NCBI RefSeq assembly: GCF_011620665.1
Contig: NZ_WOYQ01000031.1
Coordinates: 1 to 64,000, forward strand
DNA from: Microbacterium sp.
Lineage (GTDB): Bacteria; Actinomycetota; Actinomycetes; Actinomycetales; Microbacteriaceae
Reading direction: 5' to 3'
DNA: 64,000 bases
Below are positions 51,782 to 61,300 of this stretch, piece by piece. The position numbers and the translations under genes were made by a program. The first letter of the stretch is position 1. The number at the start of each line of letters is the position of its first letter. Below the pieces are notes generated by a model. It did not search any database. It saw only the letters and a list, made by a program, of their open reading frames with translations, and was not told the origin of the DNA.

Positions 51782-52777
51782 GTGCAACGGCCTGCACCGC
51801 TGTCGGCATCCACACCCGCGTCTCGTCCGGAGTTCGTCGGGGAAGAGATCGGTGTCACGCCGATCGGTCGCCCCGAGACATCGATCGCCGGCTCGACGAT
51901 CGACCCGTCTCAGGCCGCCCCGATCGCGTCGCTCCGGAACGACGGTCGGGATGCCGCTGACGGGTCGGAGTTCTTCTCCCCCACGCCCGAGGCCACGACG
52001 GACGCTGACGCCGAGATCGGTGCCCGCGCGGTCTGGGCGGCAGCCCGGGCGCGCCGCCGGGCGTTGCGCGCAGAGGTGCGTCGCTTCACGGGCCGTCAAC
52101 GGCGCCGGCGGATGCTCTGGATCACGGTCGCCGGCGCGTTCGTCCTGCTCGTCCTCGGCACGCTGGGCGCCGCGTACAGCCCGCTGTTCGCTGTTCAGCG
52201 GGTGCAGGTCGTGGGTACGACGACGTTGGAGGCCGGAGCGCTCGAGTCGGCGCTTTCCGACCTGATCGGGGTTCCGTTGCCGCTCGTGGATTCGTCTGCG
52301 GTGAAAGCCGTTCTCGTGCAGTTTCCCCTCGTGGAGACCTACACGCTTGAGGCACGCCCGCCGAACGGCCTCGTCGTCCGGATCGTCGAGCGCACACCGA
52401 TCGGCACCATCCGCTCCGCCTCCGGCTACACGCTGGTCGATGCGGCTGGTGTCGCACTGTCCACGACGGCGGAACCGCCCGCCGGCCACCCGGCGATCGA
52501 GGTCACCGGGGGAATCGGGACTCCCGCGTTCGCAGCCGTCGGTACCGTCTTCCGTGCGCTGCCGGACAGCATCCGCACGCAGGTGACGGGGATCACCGCG
52601 ACGACGGCCAACGACGTGACGCTCGCACTCGGCGGTTCCGGGACGTCGGTCGTCTGGGGCAACGCCGACGACTCGGAGTACAAGGCGATCGCGCTCGAGA
52701 CGATCATGACCGCTCGTCCGCCCGGCGCCGTGTACAGCTATGACGTGTCCTCACCCGACGCCGTCGTCGTCCGCTGA
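51782..52777 (+). CDS. ftsQ: Cell division protein FtsQ
   Basis: 331 residues from a GTG 3 bases after murC. About 111 cytoplasmic residues that are acidic then strongly basic (ARARRRALRAEVRRFTGRQRRRRML), one membrane helix (WITVAGAFVLLVLGTLGAAY), a POTRA domain (FAVQRVQVVGTTTLEAGALESAL) and the FtsQ domain. It links FtsL/FtsI/FtsW to the division site. The long N-terminal extension is common in actinobacteria. Confidence 0.92.
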   Translation: MQRPAPLSASTPASRPEFVGEEIGVTPIGRPETSIAGSTIDPSQAAPIASLRNDGRDAADGSEFFSPTPEATTDADAEIGARAVWAAARARRRALRAEVRRFTGRQRRRRMLWITVAGAFVLLVLGTLGAAYSPLFAVQRVQVVGTTTLEAGALESALSDLIGVPLPLVDSSAVKAVLVQFPLVETYTLEARPPNGLVVRIVERTPIGTIRSASGYTLVDAAGVALSTTAEPPAGHPAIEVTGGIGTPAFAAVGTVFRALPDSIRTQVTGITATTANDVTLALGGSGTSVVWGNADDSEYKAIALETIMTARPPGAVYSYDVSSPDAVVVR

Positions 52778-52940
52778 GCGAACGACGAAGCCTTTCTGCG
52801 CGACACGCCCGCGGCCTCGGCTGGTGCGTGCGTCCGGCCGCATACCTTCAACTCAGGGAATTGCATACTCGGCAATTTTTTAAACCTCAACTAGAGGGTA
52901 AGGGTTTACGGACAATCGTTCGGGACACGAAGGAGCCGGC
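52778..52940. promoter_or_regulatory. ftsQ-ftsZ intergenic control region
   Basis: 163 bp with an unusually AT-rich core at about 52858-52890. It contains an inverted repeat AATTGC (52859-52864) / GCAATT (52872-52877) followed by a T-run to 52881, which could be a weak terminator for ftsQ transcripts or part of a dedicated ftsZ promoter. AAGGAG precedes the ftsZ ATG. Confidence 0.5.
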
Positions 52941-54086
52941 ATGAGCCAGAACCAGAACTACCTCGCGGTGATCAAGGTCGTGGGTGTAGGCGGCGGTGGC
53001 GTGAACGCCGTCAATCGGATGATCGACCTGGGACTGCGGGGGGTGGAGTTCATCGCCGTCAACACGGACGCGCAGGCTCTCCTGATGAGTGACGCGGATG
53101 TCAAGCTCGACGTCGGCCGCGAACTCACGCGCGGTCTCGGTGCCGGAGCCGACCCCGAGGTGGGCCGCCGCGCGGCGGAGGACCACGCAGAGGAGATCGA
53201 GGAGGCGCTCGCGGGTGCTGACATGGTCTTCGTCACAGCCGGTGAGGGAGGCGGAACGGGCACCGGCGGCGCTCCCGTCGTCGCTCGGATCGCCAAGTCG
53301 ATCGGCGCGCTCACGATCGGTGTCGTCACGAAGCCGTTCTCCTTCGAGGGCCGTCGCCGGCAGGGCCAGGCCGAGGCCGGTGTCGACAAACTCAAAGAAG
53401 AGGTCGACACCCTCATCGTCGTGCCCAACGATCGCCTTCTTGAGATCAGCGACCGCGGCATCTCGATGATCGAGGCGTTCGCGACGGCCGATCAGGTGCT
53501 CCTCGCCGGTGTTCAGGGCATTACGGACCTGATCACGACCCCCGGCCTCATCAACCTCGACTTCGCTGATGTGAAGTCGGTCATGCAGGGCGCCGGATCG
53601 GCGCTCATGGGCATCGGCTCGGCACGCGGCGCCGACCGGGCGATCAAGGCCGCCGAGCTCGCGGTCGAGTCCCCGCTGCTGGAAGCGTCGATCGAGGGCG
53701 CTCATGGCGTCCTTCTGTCCATTCAGGGAGGGTCCAACCTCGGCATCTTCGAGATCAACGATGCCGCTCAGCTCGTCAAGGAAGCGGCCCACCCCGAGGC
53801 CAACATCATCTTCGGAACCGTCATCGACGACACTCTGGGGGATGAGGTGCGCGTCACCGTCATCGCGGCTGGGTTCGACGGGGGCGAGCCGCTCACGCGC
53901 ATCGAGCCGATCACCGCGCAGCGCACGGTGACTCCGCCGATCCTCCCGCAGGTGTCGGCAGACGACGCCGCGCGCGAGACCCCGGCCGCCGAAGGGAAGC
54001 AGCCGGTCTCGGTCGCGGCGTCGACCGAGCCATACGACTCGGTCCTCGGGGATGATGATCTGGACATCCCCGACTTCCTGAAATAG
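52941..54086 (+). CDS. ftsZ: Cell division GTPase FtsZ
   Basis: 381-residue tubulin homologue that forms the Z ring. N-terminal [17 protein letters not shown], tubulin signature [16 protein letters not shown]7 loop [11 protein letters not shown] and a C-terminal peptide ([11 protein letters not shown]) that binds SepF and FtsW in actinobacteria. No ftsA is nearby, as expected for this phylum, where SepF takes the anchor role. Own AT-rich upstream region. Confidence 0.97.
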   Translation: MSQNQNYLAVIKVVGVGGGGVNAVNRMIDLGLRGVEFIAVNTDAQALLMSDADVKLDVGRELTRGLGAGADPEVGRRAAEDHAEEIEEALAGADMVFVTAGEGGGTGTGGAPVVARIAKSIGALTIGVVTKPFSFEGRRRQGQAEAGVDKLKEEVDTLIVVPNDRLLEISDRGISMIEAFATADQVLLAGVQGITDLITTPGLINLDFADVKSVMQGAGSALMGIGSARGADRAIKAAELAVESPLLEASIEGAHGVLLSIQGGSNLGIFEINDAAQLVKEAAHPEANIIFGTVIDDTLGDEVRVTVIAAGFDGGEPLTRIEPITAQRTVTPPILPQVSADDAARETPAAEGKQPVSVAASTEPYDSVLGDDDLDIPDFLK

Positions 54087-54111
54087 GCGTTCGACGGCTT
54101 CGGGACTCACG

Positions 54112-54795
54112 GTGGATCTGCGGTCGCGCCTCTCCGCTCTCGATGCGCGCGTCGTGGACGCGGCGCGTTCGGCGGGTCGCGACCCTTCAGAGCTGACCCG
54201 CATCGTCGTCACCAAATTCCACCCGCCGGAGCTCATCACCCGGTTGTGCGAATACGGTGTCCATGACGTCGGCGAGAGCAGGCAGCAGGAGCTCACGGCG
54301 AAGCGGGGCGAGCTTGCGGCTCTGGACGGAGTGCGGTGGCACTTCATCGGCCAGGTGCAGACCAAGAAGGCACGCGCAATCCGGGCGGCATCCGACTGCG
54401 TCCATTCGGTCGACCGCGATCGACTCGCCGATGCCCTGCACGCTGCCGACCCTGATGGCGCGCGGCTCGACGTCTTCCTGCAGGTGAACCTCACCGATGA
54501 CCCGAGTCGCGGGGGAGCGGCCCCTGGCGATGTCGCCGGACTCGCCGAGCACGTTGCCGCCTCTTGTCCCTCGCTCCGCGTCCGCGGCGTCATGGCCGTC
54601 GCACCGTTGGGATCCGAGCCCGCCGAGGCATTCGGCCGGCTCGCGGGCGCGGGCGCGCTCGTCCGCCGGATCGTCCCAGACGCGACCTGGATGTCGGCGG
54701 GCATGTCAGGAGATTTCGCCGAAGCGATCGCGGCGGGCGCGACACACCTGCGGATCGGCACGGCAATCACCGGTCCGCGGCCCGCGCGCGATTAG
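54112..54795 (+). CDS. YggS-family pyridoxal-phosphate homeostasis protein
   Basis: 227-residue alanine-racemase-like barrel protein that binds PLP without known catalysis. The PLP lysine is in [40 protein letters not shown] and [27 protein letters not shown] are family blocks. GTG start 25 bases after ftsZ. Its position between ftsZ and sepF is conserved in Gram-positive bacteria. Confidence 0.93.
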   Translation: MDLRSRLSALDARVVDAARSAGRDPSELTRIVVTKFHPPELITRLCEYGVHDVGESRQQELTAKRGELAALDGVRWHFIGQVQTKKARAIRAASDCVHSVDRDRLADALHAADPDGARLDVFLQVNLTDDPSRGGAAPGDVAGLAEHVAASCPSLRVRGVMAVAPLGSEPAEAFGRLAGAGALVRRIVPDATWMSAGMSGDFAEAIAAGATHLRIGTAITGPRPARD

Positions 54796-54798
54796 CCT
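54793..54798 (+). promoter_or_regulatory. Candidate -10 box TAGCCT for sepF
   Basis: TAGCCT overlaps the yggS stop codon and lies 29 bases before the sepF ATG, which has GGAGG at 54817-54821. It suggests sepF can be transcribed on its own. Confidence 0.4.
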
Positions 54799-54827
54799 CA
54801 GAGCAGACGAGCAAACGGAGGATGCTG

Positions 54828-55283
54828 ATGTCGAACCCGCTCAAGAAGACCATGGTGTACCTGGGCCTCGCCGACGAAGAAGAGGCCTATGAGCAGACGG
54901 CTGCAGAGGCATCCTCGCGCCGCGAGCGTCCGGTCGAGAAGGCCGCTCCCGTGACTCCTCTGCACCGCCCGACCGTCGTGCGTCAGCCGACGTCCGGCAC
55001 GGTCAGCGAGATCCTCACGGTGCACCCCAAACAGTATCGCGACGCGCAGATCATCGCCGAGAACTTTCGCGAAGGCATCCCGGTGATCATCAACCTGTCG
55101 CAGATGAGCGATGCAGATGCGCGGCGTCTGATCGACTTCGCCAGTGGACTGTCGCTCGGGCTGTACGGCCGCATAGAGCGGGTTACCAGCAAGGTCTTCC
55201 TGCTCACGCCCGAGAACATCGCCGTGTCCGGTGATGGCACGCTTGCGCAGGCCGACTCCGAGACCGCAGCCTTCTCCGCATAG
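54828..55283 (+). CDS. sepF: Cell division protein SepF
   Basis: 151 residues: an N-terminal amphipathic membrane-binding helix ([18 protein letters not shown]), a variable linker, and the SepF fold ([49 protein letters not shown]). It anchors FtsZ to the membrane, replacing FtsA. ATG 54828 is chosen over 54822 because GGAGG at 54817-54821 has proper spacing only for the former. Stop overlaps yggT. Confidence 0.96.
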   Translation: MSNPLKKTMVYLGLADEEEAYEQTAAEASSRRERPVEKAAPVTPLHRPTVVRQPTSGTVSEILTVHPKQYRDAQIIAENFREGIPVIINLSQMSDADARRLIDFASGLSLGLYGRIERVTSKVFLLTPENIAVSGDGTLAQADSETAAFSA

Positions 55284-55585
55284 TGGAGATCGTGCGCGCG
55301 GCGGCCGGGGTTGCCGACGTCCTTCTCCTGCTCTATATCCTCATGCTGCTCGCGCGGCTGATCCTCGAGTACATCCCGATGTTCAACCGTGAGTGGCGCC
55401 CGCGCGGCATAGGTCTCGTGCTGGCAGAGGCGGTCTTCACGGTCACCGATCCGCCGTTGCGGTTCTTCCGACGCCTGCTCCCGCCGTTGCGCATGGGCCC
55501 CATCGCTCTGGACCTGGGATTTCCCGTCACGATGCTCACCTGCTTCGTGGCGCTGACGATCGTTCGCGTGGTCGAGCGCCTCTGA
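55283..55585 (+). CDS. YggT family membrane protein
   Basis: 100 residues with two membrane segments (GVADVLLLLYILMLLARLIL and the C-terminal FPVTMLTCFVALTIV) around the YggT signature FTVTDPPLRFFRRLLPPLRMG. Conserved between sepF and divIVA in Gram-positive bacteria and thought to be linked to the divisome or envelope, but without established activity. The GTG overlaps the sepF stop codon by one base. Confidence 0.93.
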   Translation: MEIVRAAAGVADVLLLLYILMLLARLILEYIPMFNREWRPRGIGLVLAEAVFTVTDPPLRFFRRLLPPLRMGPIALDLGFPVTMLTCFVALTIVRVVERL

Positions 55586-55616
55586 GGCGTTTCTCGCACC
55601 AAACGATACGGCCAGC

Positions 55617-55651
55617 TATGCTGAAGTTCGTACGGTGTTCAGTTCGCACGG
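55617..55651 (+). promoter_or_regulatory. wag31 promoter region with 16-bp-period direct repeat
   Basis: TATGCT (55617-55622) is a likely -10. Just after it AGTTCGTACGG (55625-55635) and AGTTCGCACGG (55641-55651) form an 11-bp direct repeat (10 of 11) with a 16-bp period inside the predicted leader, 64 bases before the wag31 ATG. Role unknown. Confidence 0.45.
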
Positions 55652-55714
55652 CATGCTGTAGGACACGCCGCGACGACCAGACCCGCGTAGTGAGCCCCCG
55701 AAAGAGGTAACACC

Positions 55715-56332
55715 ATGGCTTTGACCCCAGAAGACGTCGTCACCAAACAGTTCCAGCACGTTCGCTTCAAGGAGGGCTTCGATCCGGATGAGGTCGACGA
55801 CTTCCTCGATGAGATCGTGGTCGAGTGGCGGAAGACGATTGCCGAGAACGATGAACTGAAGGCGAAGCTCGCCGCGTACGAATCGGGCGACGCGCCCGCA
55901 CAGGTCGCGCTCGCTCTCGTCGACGAAGTGGTCGTTGAGGAAGAATCGGCGCCGATCTCTGCGATCGTCGCGGAGGTTCCCGTGGCCGCGGAAGAGCCGG
56001 CCCTGGTGGCAGGGGGCGGTGGTGCCTCCGCTTCGGCCGGCATTCTCGAACTCGCGCAGCGTCTGCACGATGAGCACGTCGCCGAGGGTCTGGCCCAGCG
56101 TGACAGGCTCATCTCCGAGGCCGAGATCCAGGCGCACGCGATCGTCTCTGAGGCCAAGGCGAAGGGACGCGACGAGCTCGCCCGTCTCGAGGCCGACCGC
56201 GCGACGCTCGAGACCCGCATCAGCGAGCTGCGCCAGTTCGAGAGCGACTACCGCAACCAGCTCCGCGGATTCATCGAGGAGAAGCTCCGCGATCTCGACG
56301 TCACCGGCGCGACCTCGACCGTCAGCCGCTGA
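55715..56332 (+). CDS. wag31: Polar growth protein DivIVA/Wag31
   Basis: 205-residue coiled-coil protein that marks the poles and directs apical wall growth. N-terminal membrane-binding domain PEDVVTKQFQHVRFKEGFDPDEVDDFLDEI, first coiled coil, a Pro/Ala/acidic linker (about 50-105), and a second long coiled coil to the end. Mycobacterial Wag31 is phosphorylated on Thr in the linker by PASTA kinases; Ser/Thr residues here (e.g. EEESAPIS) are candidates only. AGAGGTAA precedes the ATG. Confidence 0.95.
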   Translation: MALTPEDVVTKQFQHVRFKEGFDPDEVDDFLDEIVVEWRKTIAENDELKAKLAAYESGDAPAQVALALVDEVVVEEESAPISAIVAEVPVAAEEPALVAGGGGASASAGILELAQRLHDEHVAEGLAQRDRLISEAEIQAHAIVSEAKAKGRDELARLEADRATLETRISELRQFESDYRNQLRGFIEEKLRDLDVTGATSTVSR

Positions 56333-56337
56333 AGGCT

Positions 56338-56946
56338 TTGACGGGCGGAATACCTCCGCGCGCGGCGGCGGCCGGCATCCTCACGGCGATTCCCGCCGTT
56401 CTGGTGCTGGCCGCCGATCAGTTCACGAAGGCCCTCGCGCTCGAGAACCTTCCGTATCAGCAGCAGGTCCCGGTCATCGGGGATCTCCTCCAGTTCTACC
56501 TGACGGGCAATCCGGGCGCGGCATTCTCCCTCGGTGAAGAAGTCACGTGGATCTTCACGATCATTCTGGCTTTCGCCGCCGGGCTGATCATCTTCCTGGC
56601 CGCGACCCGTGTGCGTTCACGGTGGTGGGCGGTGGTGCTCGGGCTGCTCCTCGGCGGCATCCTGGGAAACCTGACCGACAGAGTGGTGCGCGAGCCGGGC
56701 TTCGCGGTTGGACACGTGGTCGACTTCATCTACACGCCGTGGATGATGCCGGCCATCTACAACGTCGCCGACATTTTCATCGTCACGATGATGATCATCG
56801 TTGCGATTCTCATCCTCTTCGGATTTCACCTGGACGGGACACGCGAGATCCGCGCCGCTGAGGGTCCTGACTCAGCTCCGGCGACGCACGACCACGCATC
56901 GCAGGCGGGCGCAGCCGATTCGTCCGGCAGCCAGGTGGACGACTGA
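56338..56946 (+). CDS. lspA: Lipoprotein signal peptidase
   Basis: 202-residue membrane aspartic peptidase that removes lipoprotein signal peptides. Four helices; catalytic aspartates in [12 protein letters not shown] and VVDFIYTPW ... [18 protein letters not shown] is conserved. Start is a TTG at 56338 with GAAGG upstream, 5 bases after wag31. The last ~45 residues form a hydrophilic acidic tail, as in several actinobacteria. Its substrates would include UrtA and the small lipoprotein in this window. Confidence 0.93.
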   Translation: MTGGIPPRAAAAGILTAIPAVLVLAADQFTKALALENLPYQQQVPVIGDLLQFYLTGNPGAAFSLGEEVTWIFTIILAFAAGLIIFLAATRVRSRWWAVVLGLLLGGILGNLTDRVVREPGFAVGHVVDFIYTPWMMPAIYNVADIFIVTMMIIVAILILFGFHLDGTREIRAAEGPDSAPATHDHASQAGAADSSGSQVDD

Positions 56947-56947
56947 C

Positions 56948-57868
56948 GTGGGGGTTCGCACCCTTCCGGTTCCTGATGGTCTGGACGGATTGCGCGTCGA
57001 CGTCGCGCTGGCGAAGATGCTGGGCTTCTCACGCACATTCGCCGCGGACGTCATCGACGGGGGAGGCGCGCGTCTGGACGGCCGGGTCCTCGGCAAATCC
57101 GACCGCGTGCACGGCGGCGGCTGGCTTGAGGTGGAATGGCAGGACAAGCGCGCGCCGGAGATCATCCCGATCGCGGTCGCCGACCTCGGCATCGTCCACG
57201 ATGACGAGGACGTCGTCGTCGTCGACAAGCCGGCCGGCGTGGCGGCGCATCCGTCCCTCGGATGGGAGGGGCCGACGGTTCTCGGTGCTCTGGCGGCCGC
57301 GGGGTTCCGCGTCGCGACGTCTGGTGCCGCCGAGCGGCAGGGCGTCGTGCACCGCCTCGACGTGGGCACGAGCGGCCTGATGGTCGTGGCGAAAACCGAG
57401 CGTGCGTACACCGCGCTCAAGCGGGCGTTCAAAGAGCGTGAAGTCGAGAAGATCTACCACGCCGTCGTGCAAGGGCATCCGGACCCGCTCGCGGGCACCA
57501 TCGATGCGCCGATCGGACGGCATCCGTCCCACTCCTGGAAGTTCGCCGTCATCCCTCACGGCAAGGACTCCGTGACTCACTACAAGACACTCGAGGCGTT
57601 TCCGCGCGCAGCACTACTGGAGGTACACCTCGAGACGGGGCGTACCCACCAGATCCGCGTACACATGGCCGCACACCGGCATCCCTGTGTCGGTGACCCG
57701 CTCTACGGCAGCGATCCGACCCTCTCGGCGCAACTCGGCCTCACTCGCCAGTGGTTGCACGCTCGGGAACTCTCGTTCGCACACCCCGCGACGCATGAGT
57801 GGGTCACCTTCGGTTCGGAGTATCCCGCCGACCTCGCGCGTGCTCTCGAGATTCTCCGCGCCGATTGA
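56948..57868 (+). CDS. RluA-family pseudouridine synthase (RluD-like)
   Basis: 306 residues: N-terminal S4 RNA-binding domain ([31 protein letters not shown]) and a pseudouridine synthase domain with the catalytic Asp138 in [15 protein letters not shown]. RluD modifies 23S rRNA helix 69, and lspA-rluD adjacency is common. GTG start one base after the lspA stop. The exact target uridine is inferred from family. Confidence 0.93.
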   Translation: MGVRTLPVPDGLDGLRVDVALAKMLGFSRTFAADVIDGGGARLDGRVLGKSDRVHGGGWLEVEWQDKRAPEIIPIAVADLGIVHDDEDVVVVDKPAGVAAHPSLGWEGPTVLGALAAAGFRVATSGAAERQGVVHRLDVGTSGLMVVAKTERAYTALKRAFKEREVEKIYHAVVQGHPDPLAGTIDAPIGRHPSHSWKFAVIPHGKDSVTHYKTLEAFPRAALLEVHLETGRTHQIRVHMAAHRHPCVGDPLYGSDPTLSAQLGLTRQWLHARELSFAHPATHEWVTFGSEYPADLARALEILRAD

Positions 57869-57871
57869 GAC

Positions 57872-58345
57872 TCAGCGGCCACCCGCGAAGACGGCAGGAT
57901 CATCGTGGGGCAGAGCGAGGGCGATCTTGCGCAGGTGGAACCGGTCGACGTCGACCAGTTCGCCCAGTCCGTACCAGCCGACCTCGGTGAGCTCACCGTC
58001 GGCCGGGTGTGGCGCGCCCGAGACCCAATCGCAGCGGAAGACGATGTCGAGGTAGTCGGCCTGATCGCCGTTCGCGTAGGTAACTCGAGGCGTCTGCTGC
58101 AGGATCGCTAGGCGGGTCGCTTTCACGACCACGCCGGCCTCCTCGAGGCACTCACGCACAGCGGCATCGGCGGGCTCTTCGCCCGGATCGACGATGCCCG
58201 ATACGCACTGCCAGGAGCCGTTGTCGGCACGCTTGCCGAGCAGTACCTTCTCGTCTTTGAAGACCACAGCCGTGACTCCGACCAGGGGGAGCGGTGCGTG
58301 CCCGATCTTCTCACGGATCGACACGACGAATGGGGGAGTCGCCAT
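57872..58345 (-). CDS. NUDIX hydrolase
   Basis: 157 residues with an intact Nudix box: GIVDPGEEPADAAV then RECLEEAGV (pattern GX5EX7REUXEEXGU). The box follows VTAVVFKDEKVLLGKRADNGSWQCVSG, typical of MutT/ADP-ribose-type enzymes; the substrate is a nucleoside diphosphate derivative, not determined. Convergent with rluD (3-bp gap) and divergent from dnaE1 with only 42 bp, where both promoters overlap. Predicted leaderless. Confidence 0.9.
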   Translation of the reverse strand: MATPPFVVSIREKIGHAPLPLVGVTAVVFKDEKVLLGKRADNGSWQCVSGIVDPGEEPADAAVRECLEEAGVVVKATRLAILQQTPRVTYANGDQADYLDIVFRCDWVSGAPHPADGELTEVGWYGLGELVDVDRFHLRKIALALPHDDPAVFAGGR

Positions 58346-58387
58346 ACGCTCAGACTAGGCGTCGGACCGTCGACATAGACTCGTCGG
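58346..58387. promoter_or_regulatory. Overlapping divergent leaderless promoters of NUDIX gene and dnaE1
   Basis: Minus strand: TAGTCT (58357-58352), six bases (GAGCGT), then ATG at 58345. Plus strand: TAGACT (58376-58381), six bases (CGTCGG), then GTG at 58388. The -10 boxes are 18 bp apart, so each promoter's -35 position lies over the other's -10 region and only one polymerase can bind at a time. Confidence 0.6.
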
Positions 58388-61300
58388 GTGGCATCCGACT
58401 CCTTCGTTCACCTGCACGCGCACACCGAGTACTCGATGCTCGACGGGGCCGCCCGCATCGGCGCGATGGTCCAGGAGGCCGTTCGGTTGGAGATGCCTGC
58501 GATCGCGGTCACCGACCACGGCAACACTTTCGCGGCCTTTGAGTTCTATCACGCGGCGAAAAAAGCTGGGATCAGACCGATCATCGGAATCGAGGCCTAC
58601 GTCACCCCGGGCACGCATCGCTCGGACCGTTCACGCGTGCGCTGGGGAAGACCCGATCAGACTGACGACGATGTCTCGGGGTCGGGTGCCTACACTCACA
58701 TGACGCTGCTGAGTGAGACCACCGAGGGCATGCACAACCTCTTCCGGCTGAGCTCGAAGGCGTCGATCGAGGGCTACTACTTCAAGCCGCGTATGGACCG
58801 CGAACTGCTTCAGACCCATCGGAACGGCCTCATCGCCACGACCGGCTGTCCGTCCGGCGAGGTGCAGACTCGGCTCCGGCTGGGCCAGTACGACGCCGCG
58901 CGCTCGGCCGCGGCGGAGTTCCAGGACATCTTCGGCAGGGACAACTACTTCGCCGAGATCATGGACCACGGTCTGTCGATCGAGCGCCGTGTCATGGGCG
59001 ATCTGCTCAAGATCGCGAAAGACCTCTCCATCCCTCTCGTCGGCACCAACGACCTGCACTACACGCATCAGCACGACGCCACGAGTCACGCCGCACTCTT
59101 GTGCGTGCAGTCCGGTTCGACCCTTGACGATCCCAAGCGATTCAAGTTCGACGGCGACGGCTACTACGTCAAGTCCTCGGCCGAGATGCGTCAGATCTTC
59201 CGTGACAACCCCGAAGCATGCGACTCGACGCTGCTCATCGCCGAGCGATGCAATGTCGAGTTCAACGAGTCAGCCAACTACATGCCTCGCTACCCGGTGC
59301 CGGCGGGCGAGACGGAAGAGAGCTGGTTCATCAAGGAAGTCGAGAAGGGGCTCGAATACCGCTATCCCCACGGCGTGCCCGCGCACGTGCGCGCCCAGGC
59401 CGAGTATGAGACGCGTGTCATCGTCCAGATGGGCTTCCCCGGGTACTTCCTCGTGGTTGCTGATTTCATCAACTGGGCCAAGGACCATGGCATCCGCGTC
59501 GGCCCCGGACGCGGATCAGGCGCCGGTTCGATGGCCGCCTACGCGATGCGGATCACTGATCTCGATCCACTGCGGCACGGCCTGATCTTCGAGCGATTCC
59601 TCAACCCTGACCGCGTCTCGATGCCCGACTTCGACGTCGACTTCGACGATCGACGTCGCGGTGAGGTCATTCAGTACGTCACGGAGAAGTACGGCGACGA
59701 GCGCGTCGCCCAGATCGTCACCTTCGGCACGATCAAGGCCAAGCAGGCGCTGAAGGATGCGGGACGGGTCCTCGGTTTTCCGTTCAGCATGGGCGAGAGG
59801 CTCACGAAGGCAATGCCTCCCGCCGTCATGGGCAAGGACATGCCGTTGGAGGGCATGTTCGATCCGGCGCACGAGCGCTTCAAAGAGGCTGGCGAGTTCC
59901 GGGCGCTGATCGAGACGGATGCCGAGGCCAGGACTGTCTTCGACACCGCCGTCGGCCTGGAGAACCTGAAGCGGCAGTGGGGCGTGCACGCCGCCGGCGT
60001 CATCATGTCGAGTGAGCCGCTCATCGACATCATCCCGATCATGAAGCGTGAGCAGGACGGACAGATCGTCACGCAGTTCGACTACCCGTCCTGCGAGGCG
60101 CTCGGTCTCATCAAGATGGACTTCCTGGGTCTGCGCAACCTCACGATCATCGACGATGCACTGGACAACATCGCCGCGAACCGCGGCGAGCGGGTCGTGC
60201 TCGAGGATCTGACGCTCGACGACCCGGCGGCCTACGACCTGCTGGCACGCGGCGACACCCTCGGTGTGTTCCAGCTCGACGGCGGGCCGATGCGGTCACT
60301 TCTGCGGTTGCTCAAGCCCGACAACTTCGAAGACATCTCGGCGGTCATTGCGCTCTACCGGCCTGGCCCGATGGGCGCGAACTCCCACACCAACTACGCA
60401 CTCCGCAAGAATGGTCTGCAAGAGATCACCCCGATCCACGAAGAGTTCGAGGAGTCGCTCGCCGAGATCCTCAGCACCAGCTACGGCCTGATCATCTATC
60501 AGGAGCAGGTGATGGCGATCGCGCAGAAGGTCGCCGGGTTCAGCCTCGGCCAGGCCGACATCCTGCGCCGCGCGATGAGCAAGAAGAAGAAGGAAGAGCT
60601 CGACAAGCAGTTCGCGGGCTTCGAAGCGGGCATGCACGCGAACGGCTACTCGGCGGCAGCGGTGCAGACGCTCTGGGAGATCCTGATTCCGTTCTCCGAC
60701 TACGCCTTCAACAAGGCCCACTCGGCGGCGTACGGCCTGGTGTCGTACTGGACGGCATACCTGAAGGCGCATTATCCCGCCGAGTACATGGCGGCATTGC
60801 TGACGAGCGTCGGCGACGCGAAGGACAAGCTGGCCGTCTATCTCAACGAATGCCGTCGCATGGGAATTCGGGTGCTGCCGCCGGACGTGCGAGAGTCGAT
60901 CCGCTATTTCGCGGCGATCGGCGAGGACATCCGGTTCGGTCTCGGTGCCGTCCGCAACGTCGGCGCCAACGTCGTCGACGGGATCGTCGCCGCGCGAGCC
61001 GATGACGGCTTCACGAGCTTCCATGACTTCCTCACCAAGGTGCCGCTGCATGTCGCCAACAAGCGAACGATCGAGTCGCTCATCAAGGCGGGCGCGTTCG
61101 ATTCGCTCGGGTCGACCCGGCGTGCGTTGATGGAGATTCACGAGGATGCCACCGAGGCGGCTGTCGAGACCAAGCGCAAGGCGTCCACCGGCGCGATCGG
61201 ATTCGATTTCGACAGCCTTTACTACGAGGCTGAGGAGATCGTTCCGGCCAAGGTCCCCGCACGTCCGGAGTGGACCAAGAAGGACAAATTGGCGTTCGAG

